A stretch of DNA of 64,000 nucleotides from Variovorax sp. N23 (GCF_025486315.1 NZ_JAOOPY010000003.1:62001-126000); one strand, 5' to 3'; shown: positions 45,369-54,609, counted from the first letter of the stretch. The notes: a model not told the origin generated them from the sequence alone. Numbers and translations: made by a program.

Positions 45369-48161
45369 ATGAACGCATGGATCGACAGGAATGCGGCCGC
45401 CGTACGCGTGTGGGCACGCACCGGCGTTTTCGTCGCGGTGACGGCCATGCTGGCCAGTTGCGGCGGAGGTGGCGGGGACGGCGCGCAAGGGGGTTCTTCG
45501 GGCGCTGGCACCGCGGCGGCCGGGCCCGGCTCCGCCGGGATGACGCCGGAGGTCGCTGCCGTCGTGGCGGCCGAGCAAGACACGCCGGGCGCGCCGGTCG
45601 ACTCCGGCACGCCACCGTCGCCCCCGGTTTCGCCGCCCGTGAATCCACCCGACCAGCCACCCGAGTCGCCCCAGCCCGTACCGGCACTCACACAGGAGCT
45701 GCGCGAGGCAGGCGCGAAGGGCCTGTGGTCGGCACCGGAGACCTGGCCGATCAACGCCATCCATGCCGTGTTGACGCCCGACGGCAAGGTGATGAGCTAC
45801 GGCAGCAACCCGAGCGGGGAGCAGGGCGCGCAGCTCTACTACGACGTCTGGAACCCGGTGACGAAGGCCCATGCCCTGTTGCAACACACCACCGGCACCG
45901 ATCTCTTCTGCAATGCACAGTTGGTGCTGCCCGTGTCGGGCCAGGTGCTGCTCGCGGGCGGCGATGTACGAGGGCAGAACCTGCGCGACGCGGCGGGCAA
46001 CCTGCTGGTCAACACCGGCGTGGCCGACGTCAATCTCTTCGATCCGGTGGCGCAATCCATCAAGGCCTCCGGCACGCCGATGAATTATTCGCGCTGGTAC
46101 GACACGCTGACCACGTTGCCGGACGGCCGCGTGTTCGTGCTCGCCGGCATGGAAGCCAGCGGTGCGCGGGCCGAGTACCCGGAGGTCTACACCGCCGGCC
46201 AAGGCTGGCGCACGCTCACCGGCATCCGCTGGACGGGCGAGCTGTTCTATCCGCGCGCGATGCTCGCCCCGACCGGCCAATTGGTCGTGGCCAGCGGCAG
46301 CACGCTGTACGGCATCAACACCGACGGCAACGGCGCCATGGTCCAGGTCGGCGTGCTGCCCTCCGATGTCCGATGGCAGCTTCCGTGGGCCATGTTCGAC
46401 AAGGGCAAGGCGCTGTTCGTGCGAGCCGGCGGCAAGGTCTCGGTGGTGGACGTCAACACCCCCACGCCGGTCGTCACCGAAACCGAGAGCATCGGTGCCA
46501 ACCGCATCTGGGCATCCACCACCGTGCTGCCCGACGGGCAGGTGCTCGCCACTGGCGGCTCGGGCCGGGAAAATGCGGCGTTCGATGTGTCGCTCGAGGC
46601 GAGCATCTGGAACCCGAAGACCGGCCAATGGAGCGTCGGCGCCTCGGCGCAGAAGTACCGTCTCTACCATTCCACGGCGCTGCTGCTGCCCGACGCCACC
46701 GTGCTCACGGTCGGCGGCGGCTCGCCCGGGCCGGTGGTGCAGTTGAACGGCGAGGTCTATGCGCCGCCCTATCTGTTCGCCAAGGACGGCAGCGGCCGGC
46801 GCCTGCCGCGCCCGATGATCGTGGCGGGGCAGAGCGACCTGACACTGGGCAATGACTTCGGCATGTCGGTGATCTCGTCGCGTCCGATCCAGCGCGTGAC
46901 GCTGGTGCGTACCGGCTCGGTGACCCACTCCTACAACTTCGAGCAGCGCTTCCTCGAACTGCCCTTCACCCAGGACGGCACCCGCCTCAAGATCAAGCTG
47001 AACGAGAGCGCCAACGTGGTGCCGCCGGGGCACTACATGGTGTTCGCCTTCGACGATGCCGGCGTGCCATCGGTGGCGAAGATCGTGCGCATCGGCAGCA
47101 CGGCGGTGCCGGCGCAGTTCACGCTGGCGGCGCATCTGCCGTCCTTCCTCGGCACTGCCGATGTCGGCCGCAACGGCTCGGCGCACATCGACAGCGCCGG
47201 GGTACTGATGCTGACTGACGCCAAGGCCGGGCAGCTCGGCTCGGCCTTCTACCGGGCGCCGGTGGCGCTGAACGGGGACACCTCGTTCAGCACCCGGTTC
47301 CAGTTCAAGATGGGCGGTGATGTTGGTGGTAGCGGCGGCGAGGGCATGACCTTCGTGGTGCAGGGCAACGACTCGTCGACGCTGGGCGAGGGCGGCAGCG
47401 CCCTCGGCTACGGCGGCATCCGACGCAGCGTGGCCGTCAAGCTCGATACGCGCGCCACGCTGGGAGTGGACCCGAACGGCAACCACGTCGGCATCCTGCG
47501 CAACGGCAGCCTGCTGGCCGATGCCTATGTCGACGGCCCATTCACCCTGGCGGACGGCTTCGCGCACACGATGTGGGTGGACTACGACGCGCGCTCGCGC
47601 AAGCTGTCGGTGTTCCTCTCGCGCGACGCCACCGCCGTCAAGCCGGCTCAGCCGGTGCTGCAGCGCGATATCAATCTGGAGCGGGTGGTCGACAGTGCCA
47701 AGCTCTACGTCGGCTTCACGGCCGCCAATGGCCAGCAGGCCACCGCCCACCAGGTCGACAACTGGAGTTTCGTGGCCGGCACTGCGCCGACGGCGAAGGA
47801 CCGCCTGGTGGCCGGAGAGCAACTGATCCCGGGCCAGCGCCTGGCGTCGCCGGACGGCCGCTTCGGCCTGACCTTCGAGGAAAGCGGCAACCTCGTGCTG
47901 ACCGAGTACGCCAGCGGCACCGTGCGCTGGCAGTCGGGCACCGCGGGCAAGCCGGCGGCGCGTCTGGCCCTGGGCAGCGAGGGCCATCTGGTGCTGTATG
48001 GACTCGACCTGGTGCCGATCTGGAAAAGTGGCAACACCGGATCGGGAGGCACCTCGGCTGCGCTTGGAAACGATGGCGTCCTGGTGCTCTCCCGGGCGGA
48101 CGGCACGGCCGTCTGGCGGCCCGCGGGCGCACTGCCGGCGGGCCTCGCCGCGCAGCAGTGA
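45369..48161 (+). CDS. Galactose/glyoxal oxidase-like copper-radical lipoprotein fused to two lectin-like domains
   Basis: 930 residues. Lipobox LASC with lipidated C31, a Gly- and Pro-rich linker (32-110), then a kelch propeller (about 115-560). Ligands expected from galactose oxidase are all present: C181 (LFCNAQL) and Y244 (SRWYDTL) for the Tyr-Cys cofactor, Y433 and H434 (LYHSTALLLPD), H520 (VTHSYN). The DUF1929 part ends GVPSVAKIVRI. Residues about 580-800 look like an L-type (legume) lectin (GEGMTFVVQGND, HTMWVDYDARSRKLSVFLS), and about 820-920 like a bulb-type lectin with three G-x-L-V-L/V-W repeats. It probably oxidises sugar alcohols or aldehydes at the cell surface, making hydrogen peroxide. 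Confidence 0.88.
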   Translation: MNAWIDRNAAAVRVWARTGVFVAVTAMLASCGGGGGDGAQGGSSGAGTAAAGPGSAGMTPEVAAVVAAEQDTPGAPVDSGTPPSPPVSPPVNPPDQPPESPQPVPALTQELREAGAKGLWSAPETWPINAIHAVLTPDGKVMSYGSNPSGEQGAQLYYDVWNPVTKAHALLQHTTGTDLFCNAQLVLPVSGQVLLAGGDVRGQNLRDAAGNLLVNTGVADVNLFDPVAQSIKASGTPMNYSRWYDTLTTLPDGRVFVLAGMEASGARAEYPEVYTAGQGWRTLTGIRWTGELFYPRAMLAPTGQLVVASGSTLYGINTDGNGAMVQVGVLPSDVRWQLPWAMFDKGKALFVRAGGKVSVVDVNTPTPVVTETESIGANRIWASTTVLPDGQVLATGGSGRENAAFDVSLEASIWNPKTGQWSVGASAQKYRLYHSTALLLPDATVLTVGGGSPGPVVQLNGEVYAPPYLFAKDGSGRRLPRPMIVAGQSDLTLGNDFGMSVISSRPIQRVTLVRTGSVTHSYNFEQRFLELPFTQDGTRLKIKLNESANVVPPGHYMVFAFDDAGVPSVAKIVRIGSTAVPAQFTLAAHLPSFLGTADVGRNGSAHIDSAGVLMLTDAKAGQLGSAFYRAPVALNGDTSFSTRFQFKMGGDVGGSGGEGMTFVVQGNDSSTLGEGGSALGYGGIRRSVAVKLDTRATLGVDPNGNHVGILRNGSLLADAYVDGPFTLADGFAHTMWVDYDARSRKLSVFLSRDATAVKPAQPVLQRDINLERVVDSAKLYVGFTAANGQQATAHQVDNWSFVAGTAPTAKDRLVAGEQLIPGQRLASPDGRFGLTFEESGNLVLTEYASGTVRWQSGTAGKPAARLALGSEGHLVLYGLDLVPIWKSGNTGSGGTSAALGNDGVLVLSRADGTAVWRPAGALPAGLAAQQ

Positions 48162-48219
48162 GCGGGCAGGGGCTGCGGGCGCCGATGTCACTGCCGGCAG
48201 CGGTGGCATGCTCGAGGCC

Positions 48220-48645
48220 ATGACCGCGAAACTGTGTCGTGCCTTGGGTTGGCTGCTGGCGTTGGGTAGCCTGTCGGGTTGCGACCTTCAACTGTTCACG
48301 GCGACGCCTTCCGATCCCTTGATGAGCAAGGAGGCCATCGCCACGCGCGAAGCGCCTGCCGAACGCGTCTTTCAGGGCCGGCTGGCCGGTGAACCCACGT
48401 TCCTGGTGCTGCACGACTGCGAGGTGTACCGGGTCGAGCGCCGCGAAGAGGGCGGCGTCCGCTGGGTCAGCGTTCTGGCACCCGAGTTCTATCCGTTCTG
48501 GACCGTGTGCCAACGCCAGTCCCTGTCGTTCGATGCCGGCGTGCTGACCGTCACGCTCGGCCGCATGGCCATCGGCGCGGGCGGATGCTGCGCCACGGGC
48601 GGCACCTATCGCTCCGTGGACGGACGAACCTGGAAAAAGCGCTGA
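48220..48645 (+). CDS. Small lipoprotein of unknown function
   Basis: 141 residues. Lipobox LSGC with lipidated C21. The mature part has LVLHDCEVYRVERR, FYPFWTVCQRQ and AIGAGGCCATGGTYRSVDGRTW; four further Cys could form disulfides in the periplasm. No family recognised. The ATG at 48220 puts the lipobox in place; 48208 is a possible earlier start. The 3' end overlaps the convergent methyltransferase gene by 40 bp. Confidence 0.72.
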   Translation: MTAKLCRALGWLLALGSLSGCDLQLFTATPSDPLMSKEAIATREAPAERVFQGRLAGEPTFLVLHDCEVYRVERREEGGVRWVSVLAPEFYPFWTVCQRQSLSFDAGVLTVTLGRMAIGAGGCCATGGTYRSVDGRTWKKR

Positions 48646-49265
48646 GCTACCGCAGCGCCGCCGAACACGAGCAACAGGTTGTTCGCCGGCATCGGACGCC
48701 GTTCGCGCAGCGCGAGGCCCGCATGGGCCGCTTCGCGCACCACGTCGTCCAGCCTGCGGATGCCCCAGGCCGGGTCACGTGCCCGCAGGCTGCGATCGAA
48801 GGCCTCATTGCTCGGCGCGACCGGACCGTCCTCCAGGTAAGGGCCATAGGTGATCAGCACGCCGCCCGGCTGCAGATGGCGGGCCGCGCCCTGCATGAGC
48901 GCGGCGCACGTGGCGGGCGGGGCGATGTGCAGCATGTTGGCGCAGAAGATCGCGTCGAACCGCTCGGCGAAGGGTGCCTCCGCGGCGGGCCACGGCGTCG
49001 ACATGACGTCCAGTAGCGCCGGCGGTCGCAGGTTGGTCAGGCCGCTCTGCGCGATCCGGGTGGCGATCGCAGGCAACGCTCGGGCATCGGCATCGGTGGG
49101 TTGCCAGACCCAATCCTTCAGCGCCGCGGCGAACCACACCGCGTGCTGGCCCGTGCCGGAGGCGATCTCGAGGGCGGCGCCGCGCTCGCCCAGCAGGTCG
49201 CGCAGGGCGTCGAGGATGGGCTGCTTGTTGCGCTCGGCGGCGGTGCTGAAGGGCAGATCGGTCAT
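48606..49265 (-). CDS. DUF938 family SAM-dependent methyltransferase-like protein
   Basis: 219 residues. Start FSTAAERNKQPILDAL and the SAM motif ALEIASGTGQHAVWFA are DUF938 marks, with ANMLHIAP, GGVLITYGPY and GIRRLDDVV following. The class I methyltransferase fold is clear, the substrate is not known. Convergent overlap with the small lipoprotein gene. Confidence 0.92.
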   Translation of the reverse strand: MTDLPFSTAAERNKQPILDALRDLLGERGAALEIASGTGQHAVWFAAALKDWVWQPTDADARALPAIATRIAQSGLTNLRPPALLDVMSTPWPAAEAPFAERFDAIFCANMLHIAPPATCAALMQGAARHLQPGGVLITYGPYLEDGPVAPSNEAFDRSLRARDPAWGIRRLDDVVREAAHAGLALRERRPMPANNLLLVFGGAAVAQRFFQVRPSTER

Positions 49266-49347
49266 CGGCCGGATTTTGCGGCAGTATGTTCATACCCCAG
49301 CCATCGGCATTCGCTGATGAGCCCATTGACAAGCCACTGTTCTCCCC

Positions 49348-49566
49348 ATGAAAACCATCGACGAGATGCTGAACCTCGACTTGCTCACCCCTGAGCAGCA
49401 CCGCCAGATCGGCGACTGGATTGCGCGCGCGAACTCGCCCGAAGAAATTCTGAAGATGCCCGCGCCGCTCTGGCAGGCCGTCGAGCGCGCCAGCGAGGTC
49501 ATGGGCATCGACCAGGACCTGACGCGTCCGCCCTTGCTCGGGGCCGGCGACGCCGTCTTCCCCTAG
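49348..49566 (+). CDS. Small conserved protein of unknown function
   Basis: 72 residues, acidic, starting MKTIDEMLNLDLLTPEQHRQ with the helix IGDWIARANSPEEILKMPAPLWQAVERASEVM. No signal peptide or membrane segment. Small proteins with this start are found in related betaproteobacteria; the role is unknown. It lies in an 82-bp divergent arrangement with the methyltransferase and 93 bp before tex. Confidence 0.75.
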   Translation: MKTIDEMLNLDLLTPEQHRQIGDWIARANSPEEILKMPAPLWQAVERASEVMGIDQDLTRPPLLGAGDAVFP

Positions 49567-49659
49567 AGAGCCGGTAGACGCCTGCGATCACGACCTTGCG
49601 CGCCCGGAGGCCTATGGCAAACTTCCGCGCTTCATTGCGCGTCAGGGACTCTTTCGAAC

Positions 49660-52035
49660 ATGCAGAAAATCATTCGCCAGCTCGCCGCCGAGATCAAGGT
49701 CGGCGAGCACCAGGTGAAAGCGGCCATCGAGCTGCTCGACGGCGGCGCCACGGTGCCTTTCATCGCCCGCTACCGCAAGGAAGTGACCGATGGGCTCGAC
49801 GACATCCAGTTGCGCGAACTCGAAGCCCGCCTGTCGTACCTGCGCGAGCTCGATGACCGCCGCGGCGCGGTGCTGAAAAGCATCGATGAACAGGGCAAGC
49901 TGACCGATGCGCTGCGTGCCGCCATCGCCAACGTGGCGACCAAGCAGGAGCTGGAAGACCTCTACCTGCCCTTCAAGCAGAAGCGCCGTACCAAGGGCCA
50001 GATCGCGCGCGAGTTCGGCATCGAGCCCTTGGCCGACAAGCTCTTCGCCGACCCGACGCTCGACCCGGCCGTGGAGGCGCAGGCCTTCCTGAAGCCGCCC
50101 GAGACGCTGGACGACGGCAAGCCGGGCGCCGACTTCTCCACCGTGCCGGCCGTGCTCGACGGCGTGCGCGACATCCTCTCGGAGCGCTGGGCCGAAGACG
50201 CCGCACTGGTGCAGCGCCTGCGCGAATGGCTGTGGGCCGAGGGCCTGCTCAAGTCGACGCTGATGGCGGGCAAGGACGAGAACAACGCCGACGTCGCCAA
50301 GTTCCGCGACTACTTCGACTACGACGAGCCGATCGGCCGCGTGCCCTCGCACCGCGCGCTGGCCGTGTTCCGCGGCCGCGCGCTCGACATCCTGGACGCG
50401 AAGCTGGTGCTGCCGGTCGAACCCGAGCCGGGCAAGCCGTCGATCGCCGAGGGCAAGATCGCGCTGCATTTGGGCTGGAGCCATTCGGCCCGCAAGGCCG
50501 ATGACCTGATCCGCAAGTGCGTGGCCTGGACCTGGCGTGTCAAGCTCGCGCTCTCGACCGAGCGCGATCTGTTCACCCGCCTGCGCGAAGAGGCCGAGAA
50601 GGTGGCGATCAAGGTCTTCGCCGACAACCTGCGCGACCTGCTGCTGGCCGCGCCGGCCGGCCCGCGCGTGGTGCTGGGGCTGGACCCCGGCATCCGCACC
50701 GGCGTGAAGGTCGCGGTGGTCGATGCCACCGGCAAGCTGGTCGAGACCGCCACCGTGTTCCCGCACGAGCCGCGCCGCGACTGGGAAGGCTCGCTGCACA
50801 CGCTCGGCAAGCTGTGCGCCAAGCACGGCGTGAACCTCATCGCCATCGGCAACGGCACCGCCAGCCGCGAGACCGACAAGCTGGCCGGCGACCTGATCAA
50901 GCTGCTCGCGAAGATGGCCGAGCAGGCCGGCGCACCGCCGATGGCCATCGACAAGGTGGTGGTGAGCGAGGCCGGCGCCTCGGTCTATTCCGCCAGCGAA
51001 TTCGCCTCGCAGGAAATGCCCGATGTCGACGTGAGCCTGCGCGGCGCCGCCAGCATCGCGCGCCGCCTGCAGGACCCGCTGGCCGAACTGGTGAAGATCG
51101 ATCCGAAGTCGATCGGCGTCGGCCAGTACCAGCACGACGTGAACCAGAGCGAGCTCGCGCGCACGCTGGTCGCGGTGGTGGAAGACTGCGTGAACTCCGT
51201 GGGCGTCGACCTCAACACGGCCAGCGTGCCGCTGCTGTCGCGCGTGTCGGGCCTGTCGGCCAGCGTGGCCAAGGCGGTGGTTCGTTGGCGCGAGGCCAAC
51301 GGTGCCTTCGCGACGCGCAAGCAACTGCTCGAGGTGACCGGTTTCGGCCCCAAGGCCTTCGAGCAGAGCGCCGGCTTCCTGCGCGTGCGCGGCGGCAGCA
51401 ACCCGCTCGACGTGACCGGCGTGCACCCGGAAACCTACCCGGTGGTCGAACAGATCATGGAAAAGACCGGCAAGCCGATCGCCGAGCTGATGGGGCGTGC
51501 CGAAATGCTCAAGACGCTGCGGCCGGAGCTGTTCGCCAACGAGAAGTTCGGCGTCATCACGGTCAAGGACATCCTGGGCGAACTCGAGAAGCCCGGTCGC
51601 GACCCGCGCCCGGACTTCAAGGTGGCGCGCTTCAACGACGGCGTCGATGACATCGCCGACCTGAAGGAAGGGATGATCCTCGAAGGCACCGTGAGCAATG
51701 TGGCGCAGTTCGGCGCCTTCATCGACCTGGGCGTGCACCAGGACGGCCTGGTGCATGTGAGCCAGCTCGCCAACAAGTTCGTCGAGGACGCGCGCGAGAT
51801 CGTCAAGACCGGCGACATCGTGCGCGTCAAGGTGATGGAAGTCGACGTGGCGCGCAAGCGCATCGGGCTGTCGATGCGGCTGGACGCGGCCCCCGCACGT
51901 CGCGACGGCCCGCGCGAGAACCGCTTCGAGGGCGCAGGCCGCGGCCAGCAGCAGGGCGCGCGCCGCGACAACGCGCCGCAGCCCGCGGGGCAGATGGCGA
52001 GCGCCTTCGCCAAGCTGCAGGGGCTGCGCAAGTAG
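49660..52035 (+). CDS. tex: Tex family RNA-binding transcription accessory protein
   Basis: 791 residues. Tex N-terminal helical domain with GGATVPFIARYRKEVTDGLDD, a YqgF-like RNase H fold (VLGLDPGIRTGVKVAVVDATG), the helix-hairpin-helix pair (SVGVDLNTASVPLLSRVSGL, EVTGFGPKAFEQSAGFLR) and an S1 domain (about 667-735, EGTVSNVAQFGAFIDLGVHQDGLVHVSQL). The tail is Arg/Gln-rich. It binds nucleic acid and affects transcription and stress tolerance. Confidence 0.97.
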   Translation: MQKIIRQLAAEIKVGEHQVKAAIELLDGGATVPFIARYRKEVTDGLDDIQLRELEARLSYLRELDDRRGAVLKSIDEQGKLTDALRAAIANVATKQELEDLYLPFKQKRRTKGQIAREFGIEPLADKLFADPTLDPAVEAQAFLKPPETLDDGKPGADFSTVPAVLDGVRDILSERWAEDAALVQRLREWLWAEGLLKSTLMAGKDENNADVAKFRDYFDYDEPIGRVPSHRALAVFRGRALDILDAKLVLPVEPEPGKPSIAEGKIALHLGWSHSARKADDLIRKCVAWTWRVKLALSTERDLFTRLREEAEKVAIKVFADNLRDLLLAAPAGPRVVLGLDPGIRTGVKVAVVDATGKLVETATVFPHEPRRDWEGSLHTLGKLCAKHGVNLIAIGNGTASRETDKLAGDLIKLLAKMAEQAGAPPMAIDKVVVSEAGASVYSASEFASQEMPDVDVSLRGAASIARRLQDPLAELVKIDPKSIGVGQYQHDVNQSELARTLVAVVEDCVNSVGVDLNTASVPLLSRVSGLSASVAKAVVRWREANGAFATRKQLLEVTGFGPKAFEQSAGFLRVRGGSNPLDVTGVHPETYPVVEQIMEKTGKPIAELMGRAEMLKTLRPELFANEKFGVITVKDILGELEKPGRDPRPDFKVARFNDGVDDIADLKEGMILEGTVSNVAQFGAFIDLGVHQDGLVHVSQLANKFVEDAREIVKTGDIVRVKVMEVDVARKRIGLSMRLDAAPARRDGPRENRFEGAGRGQQQGARRDNAPQPAGQMASAFAKLQGLRK

Positions 52036-52044
52036 CCTTCGGCT

Positions 52045-52893
52045 TCAGCGGGCGTCCAGCAGCCGGTCGATGAACGCGTCGACCGACGCGGTGTACGCGC
52101 CCGGCCGGCCGAGTTCGCCGTTGACATCCGCATGGTCGAGCGCCTGCGGCAGCAGCTCGGAGCGCGCACCCACGGCGCGGGCACGGTCGACGAACACCTT
52201 CGCCTGGCCGCACGAATCGTCGCGGCGCAGCGTCGAGCACACCACCAGCGTCGGCACGGCGCGCGGCGTGAGCGCAGCGGTCGGCGAGACGCTGCGCCAG
52301 TACGCCGGATCGGCGCCGAACACGCGGTCGTACAAGCGCAGGTGCCGGCGCGACATCAGCGCGACCGTGTCGATCGCGGCCGAGTCCAGCACCACCGTGC
52401 CGCGCCACGGCCCCGCGCCCAGGGCCGCGGCCCGCGCCGGGTCGGCGCTCAGCAGCGCCACCAGGTGCGCGCCGGCCGAGTGGCCCATCAACACCAGGCG
52501 CGACGGGTCGCCGCCCCATTCGGCGGCGCGGGCCTGCACGGTCGCCAGGGCGGTGGCGACGTCGCGCGCCTGCGCCTGCACGTCGACCTCCGGCACCATG
52601 CGGTAGTTGATCGACACCACGATGGAGCCGCGCTCGCCGACCCAGTGCGCGACCTTGGCGTCGACCACGCGCGACATCGACTTGTCGCCGACCATCCACG
52701 CGCCGCCGTGGACCATCAGCAGGATCGGTGCCTCACGTGGGGCGGCGGGCAGGAAGACGTCCATGCGCTGGCGGGCGTCGGTGCCGTAGGGCAGGTCGTC
52801 GAGGCGGCGCACGTCGGCGGGCGGTGCGGCGAGGGCCGCCACGGCCACCAAGGCGAGCAGTGCAGCGGTCGCGCGATGCACCGTCTGCTTCAC
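52045..52893 (-). CDS. Exported alpha/beta hydrolase (esterase/lipase)
   Basis: 282 residues. Signal peptide VKQTVHRATAALLALVAVAA with a cut near LAA|PPAD. The oxyanion motif is HGGAW, the nucleophile is in GHSAGAH, and the acid and His are expected in VPTLVVCSTLRRDDS and LDHADVNG. It resembles kynurenine formamidase/esterase-type hydrolases. The GTG at 52893 overlaps the stop of the hydroxylase gene (GTGA), so both are coupled; it may act on lipid or ester substrates made or modified by that enzyme. Confidence 0.88.
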   Translation of the reverse strand: MKQTVHRATAALLALVAVAALAAPPADVRRLDDLPYGTDARQRMDVFLPAAPREAPILLMVHGGAWMVGDKSMSRVVDAKVAHWVGERGSIVVSINYRMVPEVDVQAQARDVATALATVQARAAEWGGDPSRLVLMGHSAGAHLVALLSADPARAAALGAGPWRGTVVLDSAAIDTVALMSRRHLRLYDRVFGADPAYWRSVSPTAALTPRAVPTLVVCSTLRRDDSCGQAKVFVDRARAVGARSELLPQALDHADVNGELGRPGAYTASVDAFIDRLLDAR

Positions 52894-53750
52894 GGCTTGG
52901 CTCCCGGTGGCCCGAACACGGTCCGCAGTCGCCCCCGCCAACTGCGCGCGGCCCACAGGTCGCGCCCGAGGTTCCCCCATTCGTGGAAGGCGATGCGCAG
53001 CGGGTTGTGCGTGCGCAATGGCGTGGTGAGCCCGTAGCGGATCGGCACGTCGGCCCGCTCGTCGACGAAGGTGCCGAAGAGCCGGTCGAACACGATCAGC
53101 ACGCCGCCGTAGTTGCAGTCGAGGTACTCGGTGTTCGAGGCGTGGTGCACCTTGTGGTGGGTCGGCGTGTTCAGCACCCATTCGAGCGGGCCGAGCCGTG
53201 GCATCCACGGCGCATGCAGCCAGAACTGGTAGAGCAGGTTGAGCGCCACGCTCGCGAGCACCGCATTCGGCGGAAAGCCCAGCCACACCAGCGGCGTGAA
53301 GAAGAGGGCGGTGCCGGTGAGCTGGCCGGTCCAGCCCAACCGCATCGCCGCGGCCAGCGTGAGCTCGTTGGGCGAATGGTGCACCGCGTGCGTCGCCCAG
53401 AACCAGCGCACCCGGTGCGCGCAGCGGTGGTAGCCGTAGTAGAAGAACTCCTGCCCGACGAACAGCAGCAGGAAGGCCAGCGGCGTCGAGAGTGGCAGCG
53501 TCTGCAGGCGGTGCGCGTAGGCCCACGCCAGGAGCGGCGCGGCCAGCGAAAGGCCGAGCGCATCGACGGCGCGGCGGCCCAGCGCGTCGGCGACCGATGC
53601 GGCGAAGGCGCGCCAGTCGTAGCCGCGTCGCAGCCAGAAGGTGCGCACCAGCCCTTCGAGCGTGGCGATGCCGATCACGACCAGTGGCAGCAGCGCCAGC
53701 CAGCGCATGGCGTCGGTGCCCAGCGATTCGCCGAGAGCGTTGAAGGACAT
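52890..53750 (-). CDS. Fatty acid hydroxylase / sterol desaturase family membrane enzyme
   Basis: 286 residues with four or five membrane helices. The di-iron His clusters are YGYHRCAHR, WATHAVHHSPNE and the pair around NTPTHHKVHHASN. It hydroxylates or desaturates lipids using oxygen in the inner membrane. Downstream esterase translationally coupled; the EF-hand gene lies 10 bp upstream on the same strand. Confidence 0.94.
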   Translation of the reverse strand: MSFNALGESLGTDAMRWLALLPLVVIGIATLEGLVRTFWLRRGYDWRAFAASVADALGRRAVDALGLSLAAPLLAWAYAHRLQTLPLSTPLAFLLLFVGQEFFYYGYHRCAHRVRWFWATHAVHHSPNELTLAAAMRLGWTGQLTGTALFFTPLVWLGFPPNAVLASVALNLLYQFWLHAPWMPRLGPLEWVLNTPTHHKVHHASNTEYLDCNYGGVLIVFDRLFGTFVDERADVPIRYGLTTPLRTHNPLRIAFHEWGNLGRDLWAARSWRGRLRTVFGPPGAKP

Positions 53751-53760
53751 GCGTCGCCTC

Positions 53761-54078
53761 TTACTTTCCGGCCCGGCGCGCGCCGCGCTGCGTCATCGCA
53801 TAGGCCTTGATCTCGGCCAGGGTCACGCTGCCCTTGCGGGTGGCGTCGATGGCGTCGAAGTTCTTCGACACCCATGGCATCCCGGCGTTGGCTTCGGCGC
53901 GGGTGAGCTGACCGTCGACGTTGGTGTCGGCGCTGCCGAAGCGCTTGCGCAGTTCGGTCTGCATGCGTTCAGCACGCTGGCCGCCGGGCGCCTGCGCGCA
54001 GGCGGCGATGCTGGTCAGCACCAGCACGAGAGCCCCTGCGCGGGGGGCGATGCGGTGGGCGGGACGGGTGAGCTTCAT
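53761..54078 (-). CDS. Exported EF-hand calcium-binding protein
   Basis: 105 residues. Signal peptide-like start with the core GALVLVLTSIAACAQ (cut or lipidation near residue 27, A-A-C). Two EF-hand loops: D51-E62 (DTNVDGQLTRAE, canonical) and D78-E89 (DATRKGSVTLAE, with Lys at a ligand place, weaker). I chose the second ATG (54078) because AAGGAG lies 8 bases before it; the ATG at 54093 is itself part of that ribosome site. Such proteins often accompany two-component systems in this order. Confidence 0.85.
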   Translation of the reverse strand: MKLTRPAHRIAPRAGALVLVLTSIAACAQAPGGQRAERMQTELRKRFGSADTNVDGQLTRAEANAGMPWVSKNFDAIDATRKGSVTLAEIKAYAMTQRGARRAGK

Positions 54079-54100
54079 GGTCTTCTCCTTCATCCGGCGA

Positions 54101-54461
54101 TCAGCGGCAGGCGATCACGGCGCCGCTGGCGTTGTAGCAGGTGGCGCTGCGGGTCAGCCCGGTGTCCTTGCTGTACGAACTGCTGCTCTGCACACTGTTG
54201 CCCGTCGCGGCATTGGTGGCGCTGGTGCTGCGGCTCTGCGTCACATTGCCGGATGCGTCGCGGCTGGCGCTGCCGCTGCTTTGAACGCTGCCCTGGCTGC
54301 CGCTGGCCGACAGGCTGCTCCGGTGGGTGGCCGAGCCATCGGCGTTGCGGGTGTTGGTGCCGGCGCGTGACGCGGCGGCTGGCCGCCTCGGCATCGGTGG
54401 CGGCGACACCGGCGGCCAGCAGCGCGGCGCCGACGGCGGAAATGGACAGTGCGTGGTTCAT
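54101..54461 (-). pseudogene. Ser-rich exported protein, disrupted by a frameshift
   Basis: From ATG 54461, after an AAGGAG ribosome site, the frame gives a clean signal peptide MNHALSISAVGAALLAAGVA ending ATDAEA, then turns into Arg/His-rich nonsense. The frame one base further along gives GTNTRNADGSATHRSSLSA and a Ser/Thr/Gly/Asn-rich mature protein with degenerate repeats and a C-terminal Cys pair (ATCYNASGAVIACR) up to the stop at 54101. The two halves are joined by one extra base between 54360 and 54394, for example in the CGCCGC run. This is either a real inactivation or a sequencing error. Confidence 0.7.
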
Positions 54462-54530
54462 GGAACGACTCCTTGGACGGTCGGCGCCACACCGTGCGGC
54501 GCCGTGGCCTTGACTGTCAGCGGGCGCCGT

Positions 54531-54609
54531 GTGGCATCGATGTCATGGCGGATCTGGTCGATGGCAAGTTATGACGGCCGGGACGGCCGTGTCATCGTTT
54601 GTCATGGTT
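54531..54609 (+). promoter_or_regulatory. Direct-repeat boxes of an OmpR-type regulator
   Basis: TGTCATCGTT (54590-54599) and TGTCATGGTT (54600-54609) are adjacent 10-bp direct repeats with nine matching bases. A related pair GTGGCATCGA/TGTCATGGCG lies at 54531-54550, and a dyad ACGGCC-GGGAC-GGCCGT in between (near 54573-54589). The region divides the Ser-rich gene from the response regulator gene, whose product would bind such tandem repeats. Confidence 0.5.
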
